From: Closterium sp. NIES-65
Taxonomy: Eukaryota; Streptophyta; Zygnematophyceae; Desmidiales; Closteriaceae
Assembly (NCBI GenBank): GCA_948144175.1
Contig: CANXME010000043.1
Coordinates: forward strand, 558,001-622,000
Length of the DNA stretch: 64,000 bases
Direction of reading: 5' to 3'
The translations under genes were made by a program, and so were the position numbers. Every line of letters begins with the position of its first letter. Within the stretch, counting starts at the first letter, position 1. Below, piece by piece: positions 44,755 through 57,900 of this stretch. The notes under the pieces were generated by a model, which saw only the letters and a list, made by a program, of their open reading frames with translations, was not told the origin of the DNA and ran no database searches.

Positions 44755-47090
44755 CTGGCCACCCCCAGAGCTGCTCCGCTGGGACGAGCCACTCCGACCC
44801 CCGCCGCCACCGCCACCCCCGCCTCCACCGCCACCCCCGTCTCCACCGCCACCGCCCCCACCGGTACCCTCGCCCCCGCCTCCTCCGCCACCGCCTCCGC
44901 CGCCACCTCCGCCTCCACTGCCTCCACCAGTACCTCCACTCCCGCCACCACCTCCACCGTCACCCCCACTCCCTCCGCCACCCCCACCTCCTCCGCCACT
45001 ACCTCCTCTAGCTCCACCCGCTCCCTTGCCCCCCTTGCCCTTGCCAGAGCGGCGTCTACCGCTGGGGGCAGACGCCACACCGACCGACTCAAAACCAGCG
45101 AGGTCGGCCGCAGCGGCAGAGGCGACAGAGGGCAGCAGGGGGGAAGGAGAACACCCCTCAAAGATGGGGGTGCGAGGGTCACCCCGAGAGGCCCCTACAG
45201 CGACGATGCTCTTCTCAGCCGCTAGCAGGGACTCCTCAAGGAGGTCGACAGTGAGGGTGGTGGGACAGACAGAGAGAAACTGGTCCCTAACGACACGAAG
45301 GGACTCAGGGAGACGGGTGACTAGAAAGTAGAGAGTGATGTACATGGGAGGAGGGTTTGCGGCGCGGAACTCAGCAGGAAGGGCAGCGCGGTAGCGAGCG
45401 TCACTAGCGCGGAGGTGGGTAACGAGGTCAGCGACAGTGGGAAAGGCAGCGAGGTCAGGGAAGAGAAACGGTAGCATGAGGCGGCTCAGCGTAGCGGAGG
45501 AAGGGGAGGAGTAGCGTGCAACTACAGCGTCGTACAAGGCCTGAGCGGTCTTGCACTGACTAAAGTGGGCACGCTCGGAGGAAGGGAGGTGGCGACGCAC
45601 AGCAAGACGTGCAGCAGCATCGCGTGTGGCCCACTTGGAGCGAACAGCAGGGTCAGCATCAGCAGGAGGGGCAGGGACAGCTCCAGAGACAAAGTCAAAG
45701 AGAGAAACCTCATCGATCGCATCGCACAGTAAGTACAGCTGCAGGTCCTCAATCCAGACTGGAAAGTCAATGGCGCGACCCTCAGCGTCAAAAGACAGGA
45801 CACTGGGGGTGGCCATTGCAGCAGCTGATTGTCTCACCGGGCACGAAGAGTCGGGTAGCACAGCGGCGCAGCAACTCGGCAGAACAGCAGCTGCGCACGC
45901 CTCGGAGCAGCAGCAGCCCCGCAGGAGCAGGAGCTCGGCTCCTCAGGTTGCCCGGGCGGCTCGGGCGGCTCGGGTTGCTGGGGCGGCGCGGGCGGCTCGG
46001 GCGGCTCGGGCGGCTCGGGTGCTGGGGCGGCGCGGGCGGCTCGGGCGGCTCGGGCGGCTCGGGTTGCTGGGGCGGCGCGGGCGGCTCGGGCGGCTCGGGC
46101 GGCTCGGGCGGCTCGGGCGGGTCTGCTGCAGGCGGCTCAGGGACGGCGGCGCGGGCGGCTCAGGGACGGCGGCCTGGGCGGTCGTGGGCGGCTCACGCTG
46201 GGCGGGTTTACGGGCGGCTCGGCGGGCGGCGTTCGGGCAGCTCACGGGCGGCTGCGACGGGCGGCTCGCGGGCGTCGGGCGCTAGGGCGCTGGGGCGACG
46301 ACGGGCGGCGCTCAGGCGTCAGGGCGGGCGGCCGTCAGAGCGCTAGGGCGGGCGGCGCTCAGGCGTCAGGGCGGGCGGCCGTCAGGGCGCTAGGGCGGGC
46401 GGCGCTCAGGCGTCAGGGCGGGCGGCCGTCAGGGCGCAAGGGCGGGCGGCGCTCGGGCGCTAGGGCGAGCGGCGCACGGGCGCTAGGGCGGGCGGCCGTC
46501 AGGGCGCTAGGGCGGGCTGCGCTCGGACGCTTGGGCGGGCGGCGCTCGGGTGCTAGGGCGGGCGGCCGACAGGGCGCTAGGGCGGGCGGCCGTCAGGGCG
46601 CTAGGGCGAGCGGCGCACGGACGCTAGGGCGGGCGGCCGTCAGGGCGCTAGGGCGGGCGGCGCTCGGGCGCTAGGGCGGGCGGCGCTCGGGCGCTAGGGC
46701 GGGCGGCCGTCAGGGCGCTAGGGCGGGCGGCCGTCAGGGCGCTAGGGCGGGCGGCGTTCGGGCGCTAGAGCGGGCGGCCGTCAGGGCGCAAGGGCGGCGG
46801 CGTTCGGGCGCTAGGGCGGGCGGCCGTCAGAGCACTAGGGCAGATCGAAAAAAAAAAAAAGTACTAGGGCCCGGAGCGCGCTCCGGGAAGAAAAAAAGTT
46901 AAGAGGTAGCGGTGGTGGGCCCTACGAACAGTTCCCACAGGGGAACCTGCTCTATACCATGAGAAGAAGTGAACGAGAATGAAATGACTATGAACGAAGT
47001 GAGTACAAATAGGAAACCCTGATTGGGTTGTACCCCTTATGGGATACCCCACTATAGCCTACAGAAACAAGTAAGCTATATGTTCTGACA
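39546..47090 (-). mobile_element. Ty1/copia LTR retrotransposon (copia-E), young
   Basis: 131-bp LTRs at 39546-39676 (3') and 46960-47090 (5'), identical to each other, flanked by CGAAC (39541-39545 and 47091-47095). It lies between the protease and RT regions of gypsy-C. In element order: primer-like site (46949-46959), leader array (about 46850-45943), gag from about 45816 with a Gly-rich region and poly-Gln, protease (about 44255), integrase (about 43850-43020), EPGGA-type array (42480-42730), RT with YVDD (about 41490-40700), RNase H (about 40470-39900) and polypurine-like tract (39677-39700). It is the least damaged copia copy in the window, with about one break. Gag type LQLYLLCDAIDEVSLFDFVS, shared with copia-B2 and -B3. 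Confidence 0.94.
45943..46850 (-). repeat. GC-rich tandem array in copia-E leader
   Basis: 9-bp units (CGGCTCGGG on the plus strand) at 45943-46130, then units of about 24 bp (GGGCGGGCGGCCGTCAGGGC type) to 46850. Confidence 0.88.
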
Positions 47091-50013
47091 CGAACTTCAG
47101 GAACTGTTGAAACGGTACCTGGAGATTTTTCCAGACGACTTACCGCAAGGGCTGCCACCTCTGCGGGCGCATGACCATAGGATCGAGTTAGAACCGGGGG
47201 CACCGCCAACTGTACAGCGCCATTTCAGGCTGACACAGCCCGAGCTCGACGAACTGAGGAAGCAGTTAGATTATTTGTTAGAGAAGCAGTTTATCCGACC
47301 GAGCTCGTCACCGTTCGCCGCACCGATCCTGTTCACACCAAAAAAAGACGGAGGGTTTCGCATGTGCATCGATTACCGAGCGCTTAACAGGGTAACAGTC
47401 AAATCGCGGTACCCCATTCCCCGCGCCGACGAACTGATCGACCAACTGCGAACAGCACGGGTATTTTCGAAAATAGACTTACGGGGGGGTTACCATCAGA
47501 TTAGGGTCGAACCGTCGAACTGCGCCAACACAGCATTTAGGACTAGGTACGGGTCGTTCGAGTACACAGTAATGCCTTTTGGGCTGACCAACGCGCCCGC
47601 AACATTTCAGATGACCATGAACGAGGCGTTTAGGCCACTCTTAGATAAATGCGTGATAGTCTACCTCGACGACATTCTCGTTTACAGTCGCGACAAGCAA
47701 CAACACTTAGTAGATCTCGAAGCAGTGTTTAAAATTTTAGAGGAACATCGGCTACTCACCAAATGGTCTAAGTGCGAGTTTTTTCGGGACAGGCTAGAAT
47801 TTTTAGGGCACGTTATTTCGGAGGCTGGAGTTGAAATCGACCCCAAGAAGCTGGATACGGTCAAAGCGTGGCGTCCCCCGACGAACATCACGGAAGTGCA
47901 GAGTTTTTTAGGGTTCGTTAATTACGTTCGTCGGTTCGTCCCCGACATGGCACAATTAACTGCCCCGCTGACAGACTTATTACGCAAGGGGGTCGTTTTT
48001 ACGTGGGGGGAGAAAGAGCATGCTGCCTTCTCTGCCCTGAAAAATGTTCTCTGTTCTCCACCCATCCTGCGCATCGCTGACCCACATCGCCCCTTCGAAG
48101 TTGTTACAGACGCAAGCGACATCGCCATTGGAGCCGTACTGTTGCAGGACTTCGGCAACGGCCTACAGCCCATCGCATACGAATCACGAAAACTGCATCC
48201 GCCCGAACGAAATTACCCGATACACGACCGCGAAATGCTCGCGATCGTGCATGCGTTCAAAGTGTGGCGCTGCTACTTGACCGGCGCAGACGTGACAGTA
48301 CGGAAAGACCACCGATCCCTACAATACCTCCGCGCACAGCCCCACCTCAACCCACGACAGATTCGGTGGCTCGATTTCCTCGAGTCGAATTTCCACTACA
48401 CAGTCACCTAAAAAAAAAGGAGCCTCGAATATCGCCGACGCACTGACCCGCCCCACTGCCCAGATCCATGCGATACTACTCGCCCAGACCAGCCCGCTAC
48501 TGACGGGACTATTTACCCACGGATACCAAACGGACCCATTCTTCACAGGAGGAAACTCGCAGCAATTCGCAGCAGCCAAGGGAGTCTATTATGTAAAAGC
48601 TGGGACCGAACGCATCTGGGTACCAGGGTACACACTACTACGGGAATTACTTTTACAGGAGGCACATGACGGAGTTACCTCGGGACATTTCGGAGTAGAG
48701 AAAACACGGCAACAGCTGCAGCGGTATTATTATTGGCCCGAAATGTTGACCGGCGTACAGCGACACGTGGCATCGTGTCCCACTTGCCAGATCATGAAGT
48801 CAACCCGGAAGCGGCCGGCGGGACAGTTGCAACCAATCCCACCCCCAGAGCGTGCTTGGCAGCAGGTGACGATGGACTTCGTCACGGGGTTACCGGCCGG
48901 AGCGAGTGGGAATGACGCGATCCTGGTCGTCGTTGATCGACTGACGAAAATGGCACACCTCGCAGCCTGCAAGAAATCAATCACAGCCGAAGAAACAGGC
49001 CGCCTCTTCATCTCTACCGTCGTTCGACTGCACGGGATACCAGCATCAATCATCAGCGACAGAGACACGAAGTTTACCAGCAACTTCTGGCGGAACCTGT
49101 GGCAGCAGTTCGGCACGCGACTACAGTTTAGTTCATCGTATCACCCCGAAACGGACGGACAGACAGAACGGACAAATCAAACCATGGAGCAACTCATCAG
49201 GGCCACGTGCGACGATCCAAACACGTGGGAGCAACAACTGCCACTCATCGAATTCGCATACAACAACGCCCCATCAGCCACGACCCAACAGTCACCGTTT
49301 TACCTGAATTACGGACAAGACCCAACAATACCCATGACCCCGAATCCCGACAACCCGGTTCCACGCGCGCAACAGTTCGCTGAAATTCTGCAAGCGGCAC
49401 GTACCAGGGCAGCAGACGCAATCAAAAAATCGAACATCATCGCTAAACGCAACGCCGACCGCCACCGTAGACCTGCCACTTACCAGCCCGACCACCTAGT
49501 TTTACTCGACACCCAGAACCTCCGACTGCCCATCACACCCAAACTCCGCCCCCGATACTGTGGGCCATTTCGTATCAGTCACATGATAACACCCGTCACC
49601 GCCCACCTCCTCCTCCCTGCTGACTGGTACGTCAGCCCCTCGTTCCACGTCAGCCTGCTTCGCCCCTACGTCCCATCTTCAAGCCAACTCCTACGCAATC
49701 GCCCAGCCAGCATGGCACGACCGCCAATCGCCCCCGACAAAATCCTGAGCCACAGAGTTCGTGACCCTCGAGGAGCCCGAAAGATCGAGTTCCTGATCCG
49801 CTGGAAAGACCGTACACCCACCGAAGACAATTGGGTTCCCCTGGACAGAATCGAAAACCACCCTGTTCTCACCGAATATCTGCGCAGCCGAAACTTCAGG
49901 GACGTCCACGCACTTTCGTAAGGAGGACCTCCTTAGGAGGGGGGGGTAATGTAAGGAAAATCATTTTTCCTTAATTCGCATCCCTGCTCAACGCGTACAT
50001 CACTATAGCACCA

Positions 50014-50141
50014 TGACAAAAGTAGAAGGAAGAAGAGGATTGCACTAGCAAGAATGGGGATACAAATAGCAAACCCTAGAGGGGTTATACTCGCTATAAA
50101 GCACCCCACTACAGGCTAGAGCATAAGTTAACATTCTGACA
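50014..50141 (-). mobile_element. Solo LTR of the miniature copia-like family
   Basis: 128 bp, similar to the LTRs at 36390-36518 and 37811-37939, flanked by CACCA (50009-50013 and 50142-50146). It lies within the gypsy-C 3' LTR. A single LTR with an intact duplication is the usual product of LTR-LTR recombination. Confidence 0.9.
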
Positions 50142-50570
50142 CACCACAGTCAGCACCGTTACCACTCGCGACCCTCGCATCGACAATCAGCCCGCCATTT
50201 TCGCACATCGCACCCCAACCTCACGGCTCGGCTGGTAACCCGCGCTCCGGGCCTCCGCTTCGACACTTTCCCAAACCTCAGTCCCAGGCTGTCACGCGAC
50301 AACCACTGTCCATTACCGTTACCACTGTAGTTTCGCTATATATTCTTCGCTCATACCTTCGCTCTGTCAGAATATTATAGCTTACTTATTTGTGTAGGCT
50401 ATAGTGGGGTATCCCATAAGGGGTACAACCCAACTAGGGTTTCCTATTTGTACTCACTTCGTTCATAGTTCACCATCTTCTCTCGTTCACTTCTTCTCAT
50501 GGTATCGAGCAGGTTCCCCTGTGGGAACTTTGCTTAGGGCCCACCACTTCGGAAAACTTTTTTTTTTCTG

Positions 50571-51430
50571 CCCTAGCGCCCTAGCGCCCTAGCGCCCACC
50601 CTTGCGCCCGCCCTAGCGCCCTAGCGCCCGCCCTAGCGCCCGCCCTAGCGCCCGCCCTAGCGCAAGCCCTAGCGCCCTAGCGTCCGGCGCCTGCCCTAGC
50701 GCCCGTGAGCCGCCCGCGGCCTGCCCGTGAGCCGCCGCCCACGGCCTGCCCTAGCGCCCATGAGCCGCCCGCGGCCTACCCGTGAGCCGCCCGCGGCCTG
50801 CCAGTGAGCCGCCGCCCGTGAGCGCCGCCCGTCAGCCGCCGCCCGTAAGCAGCCGCCCGTCAGACGCCGCCCGTGCGCCGCCGCCCGTGAGCCGCCGCCC
50901 GTGAGCCGCCCACCCGCGCGCCGCCCGACCGTGAGCCGGCGCCGCCCGTGAGCCGCCCGCCCGTGCGCCACCAGCCCACCCGTGAGCCGCTGGCGCCGCC
51001 CGTGCGCCGCCCGTCCGTGAGCCGCCCGCCCGTGCGCCGCCCATCCGCGAGCCACCCACCCGCCCGTGCGCCGCCCGCGCCGCCCGTGCACAGCCCGCGA
51101 GCCGCCCGCGAGCAGCCCGCAAGCCGCCCCAGCCGCCCGTGCAGCCGCCCGTGAGCCGCCCCAGCCGCCCGTGAGCCGCCCGCGCGCCGCCCGCGAGCAA
51201 CCCGCAAGCCGCCCCAGCCGCCCGTGCAGCCGCCCGTGAGCCGCCCCAGCCGCCCGTGAGCCGCCCGCGCGCCGCCCGTGACCCGCCCCGGCCACTCGTG
51301 CAGTCACCCGTGCGCCGCCCGCGAGACGCCTGCGCCGCCCGAGCCGCCCGAGCCGCCCGAGCCGCCCGAGCCGCCCGAACCGCCCGAGCCGCCCGAGTCG
51401 CCCGAGCCGCCCGAGCCGCCCGAGCAACCT
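50571..51430 (+). repeat. GC-rich tandem array in copia-B2 leader
   Basis: Irregular units of GCCCGCCCTAGC and CCGTGAGCCGCCGCC types, ending in 9-bp GAGCCGCCC units upstream of gag. Confidence 0.85.
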
Positions 51431-54400
51431 GCGGTGCCGAGCTCCTGCTCCTGTGGGGCTGCTGCTGCTCCTGGACCGGCACAGCCGCTGTGCTGCTCCT
51501 GGACCGGCACTACTGAGCTACCCAACTCTTCCTGCTCGGTGAGACTGTCAGCTGCTATAATGGCCACCCCCAGTGTCCTGGCTTTTGATGCTGAGGGTCG
51601 CGCCATTGACTTTGCACTCTGGGTCGAGGACCTGCAGCTGTACTTACTGTGCGATGCGATAGATGAGGTTTCTCTCTTTGACTTTGTCTCTGGCGCTGTC
51701 CCTGCCCCTCCTGCTGATGCTGACCCCACTGTTCGCTCCAAGTGGGCCACACGCGATGCTGCTGCACGTCTTGCTATGCGTCGCCACCTCCCTTCCTCCG
51801 AGCGTGCGCACTTTAGCCAGTGCAAGACCGCTCAGGCCTTGTACGACGCTGTAGTTGCGCGCTACTCCTCCCCTTCCTCCGCTACGCTGAGCCGCCTCAT
51901 GCTACCGTACCTCTTCCCTGACCTCGCTGCCTTTCCCACAGTCGCTGACCTCTTTACCCACCTCCGCGCTAGTGACACTCGCTACCGCGCTGCGCTTCCT
52001 GCTGACTTCCGCGCCGCAAACCCTCCTCCCATGTACATCACTCTCTACTTTCTAGTCACCCGTCTCCCTGAGTCCCTTCGTGCCGTTAGGGACCAGTTTC
52101 TCTCTGTCTGTCCCACCACACTCACTGTCGACCTCCTTGAGAAGTCCCTGCTAGCGGCTGAGAAGAGTATAGTCGCTGTAGGGGCCTCTCGTGGTGACCC
52201 TCGCAACCCCATCTTTGAGGGGTGTTCTCCCTCCCCCCTGTTACCCTCTGTCGCCTCTGCTGCTGCGGCCGACCTCGTTGGTTTGGAGTCGGTCGGTGCG
52301 GCGTCTGCCCCCAACAGTAGGCGCCGCTCTAAGAGGGGCAAGGGGGGCAAGGGAGCGGGTGGAGCTAGCGGGGGCGGTGGCGGAGGAGGTGGGGGCGGCG
52401 GAGGGAGTGGGGGTGGCGGTGGAGGTGGTGGCGGGAGTGGAGGTACTGGTGGCGGCAGTGGAGGCGGAGGCGGCGGCGGAGGTGGTGGCGGAGGTGGCGG
52501 TGGGAGTGGCGGGGGCGAGGGTGGGGGTGGCGGCGGTGGCGGCGGTGGCGGTGGTGGCGGTGGTGGAGGTGGTCGGAGTGGCTCGTCCCAGCGGAGCAGC
52601 ACTGGGGGTAGTCAGCGCCAGCAGCAGCAGCAGCGCTCTCGCGACGTCCCCACCCCTCAGCAGCTCCGTGAGTGGTACTCGCAGCGTCAGCGTGGTGGGG
52701 CGTTCGGTCCCTGCACCTACGTCCTTCGCACCGGCGACCGCGTGGGTGAGCAGTGTGGGGGCACCCACACCGCCCGCCGCTGCTTTGCCCGCTTGACCGA
52801 TGCTTGGCGCCAGCAGTTTCCGGAGGCCTTTGAGATCCCCCGCTGGGGAGAGCTGTCTAGGGCTGGTGTAGCTATCTTTGATCTTGACTTTGATGCTATC
52901 CTTGCTGCCATGTATGCTGTGACTGTTAGTGATGAGGGTGACTGTTACCGGTGTTTCCCGCCCGACCCGGGCATTGGTACTGCTGCGTCAGGTGCCAGTG
53001 AGGCTGCTGCTCTAGGTGCCAGTGCGTCTGTGCTCTCAGGTACTAGTGAGTCTGCACTCTCAGGTACTGTGTCGGCTTCGGCCTCTCACACCTTCACCCT
53101 TGACTCTGGGGCGTCTCGCTCATTCTTTCGGGACCGCACCACTCTCACGCTGCTTAGTCGGCCGGTTGCGGTGTCCCTGGCTGACCCCTCTGGGGGTCCT
53201 GTCCTGTCTCGTTTCTCCACAGTCCTCCCGTGTCCGGCAGCTCCCTCTGGCGCCCTGACTGGTCTCTACCTCCCCTCGTTCTCTACGAACCTGGTGAGTG
53301 GTGCTGACCTACAGGATGTGGGTGTCCACCAGTTCACTCCTGCTCGTCAGCGGGTGACACACTGCACAGAGGCTAGCACAGGTCGCCACCTGGCTACGTT
53401 TACACGTCAGCCAGGATCGAGCCTGTACACACTGACCACTGCTTCTCCTCCCGGTGCTGAGTCTGGTAGAGTCCCTTCGTCTGGTCAGGTGTTTGCTGCA
53501 GCGTCCAGGTCTGGTCCTGAGTCTGCCCCCTGTTCGTGTCGCCGTCTGTCTCACGAGACTCTCCTCTGGCACCACCGCCTTGGCCACCCCTCTCTGCTTC
53601 GGCTCAGAGGCATGGCCTCCCGTCTTCTTGTGTCTGGTCTCCCCCGGTCCCTCCCTCCCCTTCCTCAGGGCCCTGGCCCTGCCTGTGTCCCCTGTGTCGA
53701 GGGGCGCCAGCGCGCTGCCCCTCACTCCTCCCAGTTTCCTCCGACAGAGGCTCCGTTGCAGACGCTTCACATGGACGTGTGGGGCCCTGCCCGCATCCGT
53801 GGACTCGGTCACGAGCGCTACTTCCTGTTGGTGGTTGACGACTACTCGCGTTACACCACAGTCTTCCCCTTGCGCAGCAAGGGTGATGTCAATGAGGTGC
53901 TGATCGACTGGTTCCGCGCAGCTCGTCTCCAGCTCAGGCAGAGCTTTGGCTCGGACTTTCCTGTGTTGCGTCTTCACTTGGACAGAGGCAGAGAGTTCTC
54001 CTCTGGCCTTCTCCGTGCCTTCTGTCGTGCGCGAGGCATCCGCCAGACCTTCACGCTTCCGGACTCGCCGCAGCAAAATGGGATTGCAGAGCGCCGCATT
54101 GGCATGGTCATGGACGTCGCTCGTACGTCTATGATGCATGCAGCTGCCCCCCATTTTCTCTGGCCGTTCGCGGTCAGGTACGCGGCGCATCAGATCAACC
54201 TCCACCCCAGGGTCTCCAGGCCGGAGACCTCCCCAGCCCTGCTGTGGACGGGGAAGGTTGGCGATGCGTCGGCGTTCCGGGTCTGGGGATCTCGGACGTT
54301 TGTCCGCGACTTGTCTGCGGACAAGCTGTCCCCTCGCGCTGCTCCCTGCGTCTTCCTGGGATTCCCCCCCGACACCCCTGGGTGGCAGTTCTACCACCCC

Positions 54401-54624
54401 ACCTCTCGACGTGTTATCTCCTCCCAGGACGTCACGTTCGACGAGTCGGTACCCTACTACCGCCTCTTCCCCTACCGCACTCCGTCCCTCCCCCCGCCCC
54501 CGCTCTTCTTGGTACCAGGTCCCCCCCCGGTAGACCCCCTCCCCCCTCAGGGTCCTGCCCCTTCAGATGTGTCCCAGGTAGACGCGGTCGAGCCTGTCGA
54601 GGTCACTGGTGACTCTGGTGCTGC

Positions 54625-54915
54625 TGCGGGAGCTGAGCCTGGGGGTGCTGGGACTGGAGGTGCTACGCCTGGGGGTGCTGAGCCTGGGGGTGCGGAGTCT
54701 AGAGGTGCTGAGCCTGGGGGTGCTGAGCCTGGGGGTGCTGAGCCTGGGGGTACTGAGTCTGGGGGTGCTGAGCCTGGGGGTGCTGGGCCTGGGGGTGCTG
54801 AGCCTGGGGGTGCTGAGACTGGGGGTGCTCCGCCTGGAGGTGCTTTGCCTGAGGGTGCTGAGCCTGGAGGTTCTTCGTCTGGAGGTTCTCCGCCTGGAGG
54901 TGCTTCGTCTCGCCG
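54625..54915 (+). repeat. 15-bp array between integrase and RT of copia-B2
   Basis: Units of GGTGCTGAGCCTGGG encoding GAEPG repeats. The same array with other unit counts lies in copia-A (about 2930-3215), copia-E (about 42480-42730) and copia-B3 (about 62755-63015). Confidence 0.88.
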
Positions 54916-57900
54916 AGAGCCACTCTCCCCACAGGAGTTGTGTTAGTGGTTTGCCCGGCGCTGGAGGAGTGCTGCTGGTGCTGGAGGTTTTTCGATTGCA
55001 GAGGGTGCTGCTGTCCCGCGTCCCGGAGGTGCTCGGGCTGTGGGTGCTGGAGCTGCTGGGCCTGAGGGTTCTCCTGGAGCTAGAGCTGCTGAGGGTGTTG
55101 GCGCTGAGACTACTGCTGGCGGTCCTACTTACAGTGCTCCTGGTGCTGCTGGGGGTTCTGGAGCTACTGGAGGTGCTGCTGGAGGTGCTGCTGGAGCGGG
55201 TGCTCCTTCTGGGGGTACTTGTGCTGTCCATGCTGTTTCTGGCGTCGCCACGCGGCCCCGGCCGTACTTCGTTCCGCTCCTGCAGCAGGTTCTTGGTCTT
55301 ACACCTTCTCCTGGTCCTCCTCCTCCTCCCTTAGAGGGTCCACAGCCTGTCCAGTCCCAGTCACAGCTACAGCCTGCCTCTCCTTTGCCTGCTCCTTCTC
55401 CCTACGCTGGTCCGACTGGAGGTCTTACTGAGCGTCGTGAGCCTGCAACTCGTCCTGCGTCGCCTGTCCGTCCTGCACGCACTAGTGGTCGCGGTTCGCG
55501 TCAGCGTCCTCCTCCTGTCCCTGGCACGCACCGGATGTCTCTGCGTCCGTCCACTGCTCCTCTGCGTGCCCCTTTGCCTTCTCCTCCTTCTTCCTCTCTT
55601 CCTGCTCTTGTCGACCCGGAGTCGGACTCTCTTTGTGCTGCCAGTCCCACTGTCACGCGTCTCCTTGCTACTGCTTTCACTGACCCTTCTTTCGAGTCGT
55701 CTGCTGCGTCTGCCCTTGTCACTGAGCTCGTCGACTTTGCTGCGCGCTGTCGTCTAGACTACGCTGCTAGTCTTGTCGCTGAGTCTGAGTCTGCTTGTCC
55801 TCCGTCCGTCGGGGGTGAGTGTGCCCTTGGCACGGACGTCCTTGAGGACAGGCAGGAGGAGTTCCAGTGTCTGGCCGCCGCTTCACCTCATCTCGCGTCT
55901 GTACTGCTCGCCCCTGAGGGAGACCCGGATGCACTAGACATCCCGACTCCGCGCTCTTACGCGGAGGCGATAGAGGGTCCCTACTCCTCTCAGTGGCAGG
56001 CAGCTATGGATGCAGAGATGGCTTCCTGGAAGTCCACAGGCACCTACGTTGACGCTGTTCCCCCTCCTGGGGCGAACATCGTCAGTGGCATGTGGATTTT
56101 CAGGGTGAAGCGGCCGCCGGGTTCTCCGCCTGCCTTCAAGGCGTGTTACGTGGCTCGTGGCTTCAGTCAGCGGCAGGGAGTTGACTACTTTCAGACCTTC
56201 TCCCCCACCCCGAAGATGACCCTTCTTCGGGTACTGCTGCACGTTGCTTCTCACCGTGACTACGAGCTGCACTCCCTCGACTTCAGCACTGCTTTCTTGC
56301 AGGGCAGCCTGCACGAGGAGATCTGGCTGCGTCGCCCACCTGGCTTCACTAGGTCTTTCCCTCTTGGTACCCAGTGGAGTCTCCGACGTCCAGTCTACGG
56401 TCTCCGCCAGGCGCCACGTGAGTGGCACGACACACTGAGGACTATGCTGGCGGCACTTGGGTTTGCTCCTTCTACTGCCGACCCGTCGCTGTTTCTGCGC
56501 ACCGACACCTCTCTGCCGTCGTTCTACATCCTCGTGTACGTCGACGACTTGGTCTTTGCCACAGCTGACACTGCTGGACTCGCCTACGTGAAGTCCGAGC
56601 TGCAGAAGAGACACACGTGCACTGACCTGGGTGAACTGCGCAGCTACCTTGGCTTGCAGATCACCCGGGACAGAGCACGCCGCACCATTACCCTGACTCA
56701 GTCACACATGGTGCAGCAGGTCCTTCAGCGCTTCGGCTTCACGTACTCCTCGCCTCAGGCCACTCCTCTGCCTACTCGCCACTCACTCTCAGCTCTGCCT
56801 TCGGATGAGTCCGTAGAGTCGAGTGGTCCGTATGCAGAGCTTGTTGGCTGCCTCATGTACCTGATGACCTGCACACGACCTGACCTTGCATACCCTCTCA
56901 GCATTCTCGCACGCTATGTTGCTCCTGGGAGACACCGACCAGAGCACATGGCTGCAGCGAAGAGGGTGTTGCGCTACTTGTGCAGTACATCGGGCATGGG
57001 GCTAGTGCTTGGAGGGCGCAGTCCAGTGGTCCTCACTGGGCACGCGGACGCTTCTTGGGCTGACGACCAGGCTACGCAGCGGTCATCACAGGGTTACACC
57101 TTCAGCCTTGGTTCCGGCTCTGTTTCGTGGCGAGCTACCCGCTCGTCTTCTGTTCTCGGCTCCAGTTGTGAGGCTGAGATCTACGCCGGGGCTATGGCTG
57201 CTCAGGAGCTTCGCTGGCTCACCTACCTGCTGACCGACCTTGGAGAGCCGCCTCGTTCTCCCCCAGTCCTGTACGTAGACAACAAGGCCATGCTGGCCTT
57301 GTGTCGAGAGCAGCGACTGGAGCACAGGACAAAGCACATTGCTCTCCGCTACTTTCTTGCTCGTGAGCTACAGCAGCGTGGACAGTTGCGACTTGCTTAC
57401 GTGGCTTCTGAGGCCAACACTGCTGATGTCTTCACCAAGGCACTTGCGCCTTGTGATCATCAGCGTTGCTGCACGCAGCTGGGTCTTGTGCCTGTCTTGC
57501 CTCACTTGCTCACTTCTTGACCTTGCTTGTACCTTGACCTATATATACTCTTGTTCTTGCTTGCTTGACTCTTGTATATCTCTATATATGATCTTGCATG
57601 TGAACTGGCCTTGTGGCCCTTGACCTTGCGCTCGGAATGTGTGGTGACTTTGTGATCCACCTTGAGCTTTGCTTTGCTTTGCTTGATTGGTCTTGTGACC
57701 CCTTGTTCTCCCCCACTTTGCCTATGGGGGTGTGTCCGAATATTATAGCTTACTTATTTGTGTAGGCTATAGTGGGGTATCCCATAAGGGGTACAACCCA
57801 ACTAGGGTTTCCTATTTGTACTCACTTCGTTCATAGTTCACCATCTTCTCTCGTTCACTTCTTCTCACGCTCATTGTATTTTTGCTTCGATGGTGCAATT

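Larger units (their letters stand above)
50365..57867 (+). mobile_element. Ty1/copia LTR retrotransposon (copia-B2)
   Basis: 135-bp LTRs at 50365-50499 and 57733-57867 differ at one site and are flanked by CGCTC (50360-50364 and 57868-57872), inside the gypsy-C 3' LTR. Parts: tRNA-Met-like primer site at 50500, leader array (about 50571-51430), gag from about 51560, Gly-rich region (52355-52575), Cys/His motif (about 52720-52785), DSGAS protease (about 53100), integrase (about 53550-54350), EPGGA-type array (54625-54915), RT with YVDD (about 55960-56790), RNase H (about 57000-57490), and a polypurine-like tract before 57733. The coding part is slightly damaged, with about one or two breaks. 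It is recent by its LTRs. Confidence 0.94.

Noticed and set aside
44711-45331. Pro-rich frames opposite copia gag (also at 52045-52602 and 60249-60716)
   Set aside because: Antisense of the Gly-rich gag array, present wherever that array is and absent elsewhere.
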